From Roseateles sp. (GTDB lineage: Bacteria > Pseudomonadota > Gammaproteobacteria > Burkholderiales > Burkholderiaceae_C): a stretch of DNA of 64,000 nucleotides. Positions 32,102 through 40,022 of this stretch are shown one piece after another. Position 1 is the stretch's first letter; each line of letters starts with the position of its first letter. The notes beneath the pieces are model-generated. The model had not been told where the DNA came from. It ran no database searches and worked only from the letters and a program-made list of their open reading frames with translations. The stretch covers positions 37,802 through 101,801 of the forward strand of contig JAEUPJ010000035.1 in assembly GCA_016790285.1 (NCBI GenBank), in the 5' to 3' direction. The translations under genes and the position numbers were made by a program.

Positions 32102-33730
32102 TCAGCGGCCGAGCAGTGCGTCGATCTCGGCCTGGTTCAGGGCGCCGGTGCCGCTGCCCGGTTGGCGCTGGTCTTGCCATGCCTGGATGCGCAAGCGGGT
32201 CTTGCCGTCGAACCATCCGCTGCAGTCGCCCTCGGCGATCAGCAGCGCGCGCTGGACGGCGCGCACCTGCGCTTCGGTGAGTGCCCGCTCGGCGTCGGTC
32301 GTGGCGTCGTGCATGGCCGTGCCAACGGGTCCCAAGGGCGCTGCGGGCGCGGCGCCGGCGGCGGCCACGGGTGGTGCAGGCGTCGCGGGTGCTGCGGAGC
32401 TGGCCTGGGGCTTGTCGCCGGAAGCGCGCAACCGGACGAGGCGGCTCAGGGCGTCGAACCAGAAAGGCGCGCCCAGCGTGCAGGCGAGGCCGACGATGAG
32501 CCAGCCCAGCAGGCTCACGAGCCGGTTGCCCCACCAGCACAGGTGCGCCGGGGCGAAGCCGGCCGGACAGCCGTGAAAGTACTGCGGTTGCGCCGACTCG
32601 GACCAGCCGATGGGCAGCCCCAGCCGCTGCAGCTCTTCCAGCGCCTCGGCACGCTGGCGCACCGCGCACAGCGACGCGTCTTCTGCGGCCCTACAAGGCT
32701 TGCCCTCGGGCGCCGACGCCGCAGCGCCGGGCCCGGCCGCCGGAGCCTGCGATGCCGGGGCCGGCGGCCGGGGCACGAGGGTATCGACCAGCTGGTCCTG
32801 CGCCAGCCTCACGGCCGCTGGCAGGCGTTCCCGCGGCAGGTCGTCCAGCAGCAGACGCGCGCTCGGCTGCAGGTCGCTCCACTGCGCGGGTGGCAGTTGG
32901 GCCAGCGACTTCTTGAAGTTCAGCACCCGCTCCAGCGTGGCCACCAGGCGCTTGTGCGTCAGCGCGTTGTCGCCCGCCGGGGCCTGGGCGATGGCGTCCT
33001 GCAAGGCGGTGCTGAGCGCGCCCAGGCGCGCCGCCGGGTCACCGGCAGGCACGGGCGACGGGGCGATGGCGGGCGCGGGAGCCCGCGCCGCCAGTTGGGC
33101 GACTTGTTCGCCGCTGGCGTAGCTGACGATGGCCGCGCGCAGGCCTTCGTCGTTCCACAGCCGTGTGGCCACCGTGATGGGGTTGATGTTCATCGCCGCA
33201 GCCGTCAGCACGCCGATCACGAACACGGTGAGCTGGACGTCGCGCTTGAACCAGCCGCTCGCGCGTTCGTTCACGGCGTCCCACCAGCCGCCCAGGCGCG
33301 CTTCGAAGGCGGGCCAGTCGTTCTCGACACCGTGGCTGAGCGCGACCAGCCCGTCCAGGAACTCCTGCGGCACGGCCTTGCCCTGCAGCAGTTCGATCAG
33401 CCCCTGCGGGCTGGCGGGGCGGACCTTCGTCGCCGTCAGCCCGATGAGATGCCCCAGCAGCGCAGGTACCAGGCTGCTCGCCTCGATGTAGGACGGCTTG
33501 CCCGGGTTGGCTTTGGTCTGGGGCGCCAGGGACACGAGCAGCGGGTGCTGCATGACCTTCAACGCGAAGGCGTTGTCGTCCCCGAGGAACGACACCAGGG
33601 CCTTTTGCAGGAAGAGTCCGCGCTTGCCCTTCATCTGTGACCAGGCCTCCTGCACGGCCGTCGTGAGCAGGCTCGTCAGGGCGAACACCAGGGCCAGGCC
33701 GATGGCGACGTCGATCAAACGGTTGTCCAT
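32102..33730 (-). CDS. membrane protein with C-terminal peptidoglycan-binding-like segment
   Basis: A 542-residue protein of no family I can name. A TM segment begins at residue 5 (LIDVAIGLALVFALTSLLTT). A second lies near 170-190 (LTVFVIGVLTAAAMNI) and a third near 430-455 (LLGWLIVGLACTLGAPFWF). Between the second and third is a large hydrophilic, Ala/Pro-rich domain with two Cys-containing patches (CRAAEDASLCAV, HGCPAGF). The last 55 residues (LTEAQVRAVQRALLIAEGDC, WFDGKTRLRIQAWQ) look like a PG_binding_1 domain. AAGGAAG precedes the ATG at 33730. Gaps of 10 and 23 bp to its neighbours show it belongs to the same operon. Confidence 0.7.
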   Translation of the reverse strand: MDNRLIDVAIGLALVFALTSLLTTAVQEAWSQMKGKRGLFLQKALVSFLGDDNAFALKVMQHPLLVSLAPQTKANPGKPSYIEASSLVPALLGHLIGLTATKVRPASPQGLIELLQGKAVPQEFLDGLVALSHGVENDWPAFEARLGGWWDAVNERASGWFKRDVQLTVFVIGVLTAAAMNINPITVATRLWNDEGLRAAIVSYASGEQVAQLAARAPAPAIAPSPVPAGDPAARLGALSTALQDAIAQAPAGDNALTHKRLVATLERVLNFKKSLAQLPPAQWSDLQPSARLLLDDLPRERLPAAVRLAQDQLVDTLVPRPPAPASQAPAAGPGAAASAPEGKPCRAAEDASLCAVRQRAEALEELQRLGLPIGWSESAQPQYFHGCPAGFAPAHLCWWGNRLVSLLGWLIVGLACTLGAPFWFDALSRLVRLRASGDKPQASSAAPATPAPPVAAAGAAPAAPLGPVGTAMHDATTDAERALTEAQVRAVQRALLIAEGDCSGWFDGKTRLRIQAWQDQRQPGSGTGALNQAEIDALLGR

Positions 33731-33740
33731 GGAGCTTCCT

Positions 33741-35159
33741 TCAGGCAACGCCCTTGAAGAACAGATGCCGGCCGATGCGGGCACAAGGCACCAGCCCGCG
33801 CGCCCAGCGCGGTGTGGCGACGGCGGCGGGCGCGTAGTAGTGGGTCGCCCCTTGCGTGGGGTCGCCATCGGGCAGCCGGCGCAGGCCATTGGCTTCGGCC
33901 GTGGCGACGCGGCGCGCGGCGTTGACGGCCAGCCGGAAGTCGCCGTCGGCCAGCGTGAGGGCCAGCAGCCGCCGTGCATTCGGGTCGTTGCTGTTCCAGC
34001 AGCTGAACTGCCACGGCTTGCGGCAGACCGACACGACGTCGCGCCCCCACCAGCTGCGCGCGGCAATGCGATTGAACACGACGTGGGCGACCGCCTCCAT
34101 GCCCTGCGGGCCTTCGCCGCGCGCCTCGCCCCAGAGGGTGCGCGCCAGCGTGGAGATGTCGTCGCCGAGGCTGGCTGCGTCGGCCGGGCTCGGGGGCTGC
34201 GCCGCGCGGACATCGGCGTCAGCCGTCGTGGTGCGCCGAGGCGGTGCGGCCAGGGCATCGCCGCGCTGCAGCGGGGACGCGCCAGCCCAGGCCAGGACGG
34301 GATGGATGGCGACGGCATAGGCCTCGCGGCCGTCCTTGGAGCCGCCTGCGTGCATGCCGACCCACTGGTCCTGCGCGTTCCAGATGGCGCCACCGCTCTG
34401 GCCGCCCGCGGTGGGCTGCGCGGGCCGCCAGCACAGGGCTTCGGTGAGCAGGTAGGGCGCCATCCCTGACCCCGCCAGCGACAGGCGCGCCGTGACGAGC
34501 TCCTGGAACACGCCCGGCACGATGCCGTCCGGGTCCATCAGGCGCAGCGGCTGCTGGGCCGAGCAGATGGCGGTGCCCGTGGGCAGGGCCTGCGGCGGCA
34601 GGGGCGCTGCCGCGAGGATGTCTGCCGGGACCTGCGCGACGGCGGCATCCAGCGCGGTGCTGATGCCCCCGAGCGTGAACTCCGGTGTCCAGTCCCGCAG
34701 GCGAGCGCGCAGCCCGGCACCCATCTCGACCTCGTCGCCGGGGGCTGCGCCGGCTTCCGCGCCCCAGACGTGGCCGGCGCTCAGGGCGTAGAAGCGGGCC
34801 GGGTCGGCGTGGGCCCGCAGCAGCCCGCTGACCAGGCCCTGCCGGCCGTTGCGGCTGGCATTGCGCGTGGTGGCCCACGACTGCGCCTGGGCGGGCCCGT
34901 CGTCGATGCGGCATTGCACCGGGATAGGTTCATGCGCATCCCACGCCGAGCGCAGCGTGCGAGGCCGCTCGCTGAAGGGCAACGCGGCATCGATCACCAG
35001 GGTCAGGCGCGCGTGGGTGCCCAGCGTCTGGCGCCAGCCGCGCAAGGCCCAGGCCGCTTCACCCAGGCCCAGCAGCGGCGCCAGCCGGGCGGCGCAGCCT
35101 GGCTGGGCGAGCAACGCGTCCAGCGCGCGCCGGGTGGCTTGGAGGTGGGGCCGCTTCAT
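33741..35159 (-). CDS. trypsin-like/SleB-like cell-wall hydrolase fusion
   Basis: A 472-residue protein with two enzyme modules. Residues about 95-300 look like a chymotrypsin-fold protease: SAGH130VW, LD171AAVAQV and GGQS255GGAIWN give a full His-Asp-Ser set in the right order. Residues about 335-470 are a SleB/CwlJ-type cell-wall hydrolase (LARTLWGEARGEGPQGMEAV with Glu345, VVFNRI, KPWQFSCWN, GATHYYAP). The N-terminal 90 residues are an unknown helical domain. There is no signal peptide. I know no described protein with this pairing. The start at 35159 follows the lipoprotein gene by 17 bp; the longer open frame to 35780 is a shadow of that gene. Confidence 0.75.
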   Translation of the reverse strand: MKRPHLQATRRALDALLAQPGCAARLAPLLGLGEAAWALRGWRQTLGTHARLTLVIDAALPFSERPRTLRSAWDAHEPIPVQCRIDDGPAQAQSWATTRNASRNGRQGLVSGLLRAHADPARFYALSAGHVWGAEAGAAPGDEVEMGAGLRARLRDWTPEFTLGGISTALDAAVAQVPADILAAAPLPPQALPTGTAICSAQQPLRLMDPDGIVPGVFQELVTARLSLAGSGMAPYLLTEALCWRPAQPTAGGQSGGAIWNAQDQWVGMHAGGSKDGREAYAVAIHPVLAWAGASPLQRGDALAAPPRRTTTADADVRAAQPPSPADAASLGDDISTLARTLWGEARGEGPQGMEAVAHVVFNRIAARSWWGRDVVSVCRKPWQFSCWNSNDPNARRLLALTLADGDFRLAVNAARRVATAEANGLRRLPDGDPTQGATHYYAPAAVATPRWARGLVPCARIGRHLFFKGVA

Positions 35160-35176
35160 GACGCCGTGGCTGCCGG

Positions 35177-37018
35177 CTAGCGCGTCTTGCAGGCGTTGGG
35201 GTTCGCACCCAGCGCGGTGATGACCTTGGCGACGTCGGTCTCCGTTTTCAGCGTGGCATCGGTGGCGCTGGCGTTGCAGGCCTTGATGGCAGCGTCGACA
35301 GCCGCATCGTCCACGCAGCCGTCCAGCTTCAAAGCCTTGGTGTCGGCCGACGTGAGCCCGGCAAACCGGCTCCTGGCGGCACAGGCGCCAGGGGCGGGTG
35401 CTGGCGCTGCTGCGGGCGCCGCCGCGGGTGCGGGTGCCGGTGCCGGTGCCGGTGCCGGTGCCGGTGCCGGTGCCGGTGCGGCGGCCGTGCCCACCTGGAC
35501 CTCGATCTGGCGCTCGGCCTGGCCCGCGCCATCGGCAAAGCGCAGGTGGATGAGCGTGCCGACCGCACTGCCCGCCGGCACGGGCAGGTCGAAGCGGAAC
35601 TGCCCGCCTTCGATCTTCAAAGGCAAAGGCCCGGGTGCCGGCCCGTCGATGACCGTTGCGGACGGCACGCCCGTGCCCCCCGCGACGAAGAAGGCTTGCG
35701 AGCCCCCTGCCGCCACCGCGACCGTCGGCCCCGGCGGCGTCACCGCCAGTGCCACGCCGCCCGTGGCTTGCAGCCGGCAATCCGCCAGCGCCGCACGCAG
35801 CTGGGCCGAGTTGGAGGCCGTCAGGCTGACGGACAGCGCATCGAGCCCTTCCTGCGCCAGCTCGACCGCCTGCGTCGCCTGACGAAGTTGCCGGATGGCC
35901 ACCGTGTCATCGTTCTCGGCCGCACGCACGCGCACGCCGGCCCGCTCGCCGCCTTGTGCGGCGCCGTCATGCACGGCCGGCGCCAGGGCGGTCGCACCCG
36001 TGAGCGTGAATCCCACCTCGCGCATGCCCTTGATGGCGGCGAACACGGAGGCGGTGTTGGGCACGGTCTTCTCCACTTCCTGGCTGACCGCGAGCTGGAT
36101 CTGCAGCGACTGGTGCCACAGCGCTTGAGCGGCGCCCGAGGCGCCCTCGATGGTGCGCAGCGCCTGCTGCTGCTGGGCTACGCTGGCTGCCGAACGCTGC
36201 CGCGCTTCGTCGTAGACCTTCCTCAGCTCGGCAGGGGCCTCCTCCCAGGCGAACTTCGCCGGCTCCGCGGCGTGGGAGATCGTCCGGGTCGTGGGCGGCG
36301 CCTGCTGGCAGACCTTGAACGCCAGCTTGTCCTCCGGGCTGGCGTCTGCGGCCGGTGCCTTGCACTTGGGGGGCTCCTTCACACGCTCGACCCAGGCCGC
36401 CTTGGGCGGCTCGGTCTGGATCCGGCGCGGCTCCGTCAGCGCGGCGTGCTGGATCAGCTGGCGGCGCAGGGCCGACTGCGCCAGCAGCAAGGCCTTGTAG
36501 CGCCCGTGCAGCGTGTCTTTCTCTGCGGTGTCGTCGGCGCTGCCCAGGCGTTTCTCGACGACACGCATCGGTTCGGCGGCCGTCAGCGCGCAGCCCAGCG
36601 CCTGGGCGCCAGCGCGGTAGACATCCCGCCGCGGCGCGGACACGAGGGTGGAGTTGAGCGCCCAGGCGGTCGAGCCCGCGATGCCGGCGCCCGCCATGTC
36701 GCGCGTGTTCGCGCCGGTGATGCCCTTGAACAGCGCCACGGCAGACAGCCCGATCAAGCCGGCACTCAGCACCGGGCCGCTGTTGCCTTGCGACTCGACG
36801 GCGGCGAGGTAGCGGCCCTGCACCTGGCTCACGTCCGTGATGGTGGCCTCGAGCGAGGCCGGCGCACCCTTGTTGGTGGTGACCCACTGGCCGTTGGCAT
36901 CCTTGGCAGCGACGAGACGGTCCGAGAAGATCTGTGGCGTCAGCGAGGAGCAGCCCGCGGCCGCCAGTGCTGAGGCGAGCAGGCACAGTCGCCCTGTACG
37001 GATGTTGATGCGTTCCAT
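35177..37018 (-). CDS. large lipoprotein, first gene of the envelope operon
   Basis: A 613-residue protein with a lipobox (LAAAGC|SSL, Cys23), so it is probably anchored in the outer membrane. The mature part has a hydrophobic stretch near 85-105 (LSAGLIGLSAVALFKGI), long helical segments (about 150-390), a beta-rich domain (about 420-520, resembling a bacterial Ig-like fold), an Ala-Pro repeat and a C-terminal Cys-containing domain. No enzyme motif is visible. GGGAGG lies 5 bp before the ATG. It is followed closely by the protease/cell-wall hydrolase fusion, the membrane protein and the M15-like peptidase, all on the same strand. The family is not recognised. Confidence 0.75.
   Translation of the reverse strand: MERINIRTGRLCLLASALAAAGCSSLTPQIFSDRLVAAKDANGQWVTTNKGAPASLEATITDVSQVQGRYLAAVESQGNSGPVLSAGLIGLSAVALFKGITGANTRDMAGAGIAGSTAWALNSTLVSAPRRDVYRAGAQALGCALTAAEPMRVVEKRLGSADDTAEKDTLHGRYKALLLAQSALRRQLIQHAALTEPRRIQTEPPKAAWVERVKEPPKCKAPAADASPEDKLAFKVCQQAPPTTRTISHAAEPAKFAWEEAPAELRKVYDEARQRSAASVAQQQQALRTIEGASGAAQALWHQSLQIQLAVSQEVEKTVPNTASVFAAIKGMREVGFTLTGATALAPAVHDGAAQGGERAGVRVRAAENDDTVAIRQLRQATQAVELAQEGLDALSVSLTASNSAQLRAALADCRLQATGGVALAVTPPGPTVAVAAGGSQAFFVAGGTGVPSATVIDGPAPGPLPLKIEGGQFRFDLPVPAGSAVGTLIHLRFADGAGQAERQIEVQVGTAAAPAPAPAPAPAPAPAPAPAAAPAAAPAPAPGACAARSRFAGLTSADTKALKLDGCVDDAAVDAAIKACNASATDATLKTETDVAKVITALGANPNACKTR
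35436..35477. repeat. (GCCGGT)7 hexamer repeat in lipoprotein gene
   Basis: Seven perfect tandem copies of GCCGGT encode an Ala-Pro repeat in the lipoprotein. Slippage by whole hexamers would keep the frame, so length variation between strains is possible. Confidence 0.9.
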
Positions 37019-37123
37019 GTTGCCTCCCTGATTGCGGCACTCAAGGCTAGGCGTGGGATGGGCGGGGGGCCATAGGGGATCGGCGGATGGCTCAACAGTT
37101 TTAAGGAGCGAGGGCGCCGCGGC

Positions 37124-38635
37124 TCAGGCGCTCGACCCCAACCCCCGCCGCAGCTGGATGGCCTCCGCCACGTGCGCCGCGCCCAGGTGCTCGGCACCGG
37201 CCAGGTCCGCCACGGTGCGCGCCACGCGCAGCACGCGGTGAAAGCTGCGCGCCGACCAGCCAAGCCGCTCGGCCGAGCGGTCCAGCAGCGCGCGGGCAGG
37301 GGCTTCAAGCACGGCGTGGTCGGCGAGTGCCTGGGGCGGCAGCAGGGCATTGGCGCAGCCCTGGCGCGCCAGGGCGCGCGACCGCGCTGCCGCCACGCGC
37401 GCGGCCACCGTGGCGCTGGCTTCACCCGGCGCGAGGTCCTGCAGGTCGCGCGGCGGGATGGCGGGCACCTCGATGAGGAGGTCGAGCCGGTCGAGGAAGG
37501 GGCCGCTCAGCCGCCCCTGGTAGCGGGCGACCTGGTCGGGCGTGCAGCGACAGGCCCGCAAGGGGTTGCCCAGGTGGCCGCAAGGGCAGGGGTTCATGGC
37601 CGCCACCAGCTGGAAGCGCGCCGGGAACTCGGCCTGGCGCGCCGCGCGCGAGATGAGGATGCGGCCCGTCTCCATCGGCTCGCGCAAGGCCTCCAGCGCG
37701 GTGCGCTGGAACTCCGGGAGTTCGTCGAGGAACAAGACGCCGTGCAGCGCCAGCGAGATCTCGCCCGGCCGCGGCGGCGAGCCGCCCCCCACCAGCGCCA
37801 CGCTGGACGCCGAGTGGTGCGGTGCCCGAAACGGCCGCTGCCCCCAGCGCGCGATGTCGAACTGCCCCGCCAGGCTCAGCACGGCGGCCGAGGCCAGTGC
37901 GTCGTCGTCCTCCAGGGCCGGCAGCAGCCCGGGCAGGCGCTGCGCGAGCATGGACTTGCCGGTGCCGGGCGGGCCCGTCATCAAGAGGGAATGACCGCCG
38001 GCCGCGGCGACCTCCAGCGCCCGCTTGGGGCCGGCCTGGCCACGGATGTCGGCGAGGTCCGGTCCCGCCAGCGGCGCCAGCCGGGGCAGTGCCGCGGCGC
38101 GGGGCAGGGCCTCGCCCTCGGGCTGCAGCGCCGCCACCACGTCCAGCAGGTGCCCGGCTTCCCGCACGACGAGGCCCTCGACGAGGGCCGCTTCGGCCGC
38201 GCTGGCGGCGGGCAGGAGCAGCTCCCGCGCGCCACCCGCCTGGCGCAGGGCCAGCGCCATGGCCAGCGCGCCGCGCACCGGGCGCAGTTCGCCGGCCAGG
38301 GACAGCTCGCCCGCGCACTCGAGCTGCGCCAGCCGCCCCGGCTCGATCTGGCCGTTGGCCGCCAGCAGGCCCAGCGCCATGGGGAGGTCGAAGCGGCCCC
38401 CCTCCTTGGGCAGGTCGGCGGGGGCGAGGTTCACCGTGATGCGCTTGTTGGCCGGGAAGGACAGCCCGCTGTTGTGCAGGGCGGCCCGCACGCGCTCGCG
38501 GGCTTCCTTGACCTCGGTGTCCGCCAGGCCCACGACGGTGAACGACGGCAGGCCATTGGCGAGGTGGACTTCCACGGTGACGGGGGCGGCGGCGAGCCCG
38601 TCGAGGGCGCGGGAGTGGACGGTGGCAAGGCTCAT
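37124..38635 (-). CDS. comM: YifB/ComM-family Mg-chelatase-like AAA ATPase
   Basis: A 503-residue protein. The N-terminal Lon-like fold (MSLATVHSRALDGLAAAPVT, VGLADTEVKEARERVRAALH) is followed by the AAA+ core: Walker A GPPGTGKSMLA, Walker B VLFLDELPEF, AMNPCPCGHLG and the C-terminal helical domain (RSFHRVLRVARTVADLAG). ComM is a hexameric helicase that extends branch migration during natural transformation. No other competence gene is in the window. The long frame continuing to 39997 on this strand is an artefact of overlapping genes; MSLATVHS at 38635 is the conserved start. Confidence 0.94.
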   Translation of the reverse strand: MSLATVHSRALDGLAAAPVTVEVHLANGLPSFTVVGLADTEVKEARERVRAALHNSGLSFPANKRITVNLAPADLPKEGGRFDLPMALGLLAANGQIEPGRLAQLECAGELSLAGELRPVRGALAMALALRQAGGARELLLPAASAAEAALVEGLVVREAGHLLDVVAALQPEGEALPRAAALPRLAPLAGPDLADIRGQAGPKRALEVAAAGGHSLLMTGPPGTGKSMLAQRLPGLLPALEDDDALASAAVLSLAGQFDIARWGQRPFRAPHHSASSVALVGGGSPPRPGEISLALHGVLFLDELPEFQRTALEALREPMETGRILISRAARQAEFPARFQLVAAMNPCPCGHLGNPLRACRCTPDQVARYQGRLSGPFLDRLDLLIEVPAIPPRDLQDLAPGEASATVAARVAAARSRALARQGCANALLPPQALADHAVLEAPARALLDRSAERLGWSARSFHRVLRVARTVADLAGAEHLGAAHVAEAIQLRRGLGSSA

Positions 38636-38711
38636 CGGGCCACGGTAGGGGCGCCGGGGCGGCCCGGTCCAGCCCTCACCAGCGCGCCACCCCGTGATGA
38701 ATTCCCGGCGC

Positions 38712-38761
38712 TGCACCGAGTGGGTGCGTGCGCGCCGGGTTGCGTGGGCCAATCTGGTGCA
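38712..38761 (+). promoter_or_regulatory. candidate NtrC binding sites
   Basis: Two dyads match the NtrC consensus TGCACC-N4-TGGTGCA in part: TGCACCGAGTGGGTGCG at 38712-38728 and TGGGCCAATCTGGTGCA at 38745-38761. They lie 60-110 bp upstream of the sigma-54 promoter, a normal enhancer distance. Confidence 0.65.
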
Positions 38762-38819
38762 TCCGCCTGCGCTGCGGGTGCGGTGGACCCAGTTTCGTGC
38801 GGCGGCGAAGGCCAGGTGC

Positions 38820-38837
38820 TTGGCACGGAAGCTGCAA
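38820..38837 (+). promoter_or_regulatory. sigma-54 promoter of porin-glnK-amtB operon
   Basis: TTGGCACGGAAGCTGCAA fits the sigma-54 consensus, with the invariant GG (38822-38823) and GC (38834-38835) exactly ten bases apart. Transcription should start near 38847, about 38 bp before the porin ATG. With the NtrC-like dyads upstream it indicates nitrogen-limitation control. Confidence 0.88.
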
Positions 38838-38884
38838 ATACCTGCCCGACTGCCCTTTCCAACACCTGAATTAGGAGATCCGCC

Positions 38885-39631
38885 ATGAAGTTGTCCCCTT
38901 CGCTGCTCGTCCTGGCCATGTCCGCGGTCGTGTTGCCCGCGTTCGCCGATGAGCCGGCGCCGGACCCGCTGTCGTTCAACGTCGGTGCCGTCACCGAGTA
39001 CCGTTACCGCGGCATCTCCCAGTCCCGCCTGAAGCCGGCCCTGCAGGGCGGCATCGACTACGCCGACCCGAGCGGCTTCTACGTCGGCACCTGGGCGTCG
39101 ACGATCAAGTGGATCAAGGACATTCCCGGCGGCGACGGCCAGGTCGAGATCGACCTGTACGGCGGCTACAAGACGGAAGTCGCCAAGGGCCTGACGCTGG
39201 ACGTCGGCGGCCTGTACTACCTCTACCCCAGCAACAACCTCAAGAACGTCTCGGGCTTTGCCAACGCCAACACCTTCGAGGTCTACGGCGCGCTGACCTT
39301 CGGCCCCGTGACGGCCAAGTATTCGCACAGCACGACCAACCTCTTCGGCAACGTCAACAGCAAGAACTCGAGTTACTTCGACGTCACCGCCAACTTCGAC
39401 CTCGGTGACGGCATGACGCTGTCGCCCCACGTCGGCCACCAGACCGTCAAGCACCTGGCCGTTGCCTCGTACACCGACTACTCGCTGACGCTGGCCAAGG
39501 ACTTCTCCGGCCTGGTGCTCAGCGGCGCCATCATCGGCACGGATGCGGACAAGACGTTCTACGCCAGCCCGGCCAACGGCAAGTTCCTGGGCAAGACCAC
39601 GCTGGTCGTCGGCCTGAAGAAGACCTTCTAA
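38885..39631 (+). CDS. TorF-family putative porin
   Basis: A 248-residue protein with a signal peptide (cut after VVLPAFA) and a beta-barrel-like pattern ending in Phe (VVGLKKTF). NVGAVTEYRYRGISQSRLKP is the hallmark start of the TorF/Gcw_chp family (TIGR02001). These outer-membrane proteins commonly precede glnK-amtB in beta-proteobacteria and may help small nitrogen compounds cross the outer membrane; this is inferred. GGAGAT lies before the ATG. It is the first gene behind the sigma-54 promoter, 18 bp ahead of glnK. Confidence 0.9.
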   Translation: MKLSPSLLVLAMSAVVLPAFADEPAPDPLSFNVGAVTEYRYRGISQSRLKPALQGGIDYADPSGFYVGTWASTIKWIKDIPGGDGQVEIDLYGGYKTEVAKGLTLDVGGLYYLYPSNNLKNVSGFANANTFEVYGALTFGPVTAKYSHSTTNLFGNVNSKNSSYFDVTANFDLGDGMTLSPHVGHQTVKHLAVASYTDYSLTLAKDFSGLVLSGAIIGTDADKTFYASPANGKFLGKTTLVVGLKKTF

Positions 39632-39988
<357 letters not shown>

Positions 39989-40022
39989 CGCGTCCATAAC
40001 AAACCGTTTGGAGAAACCTCAA

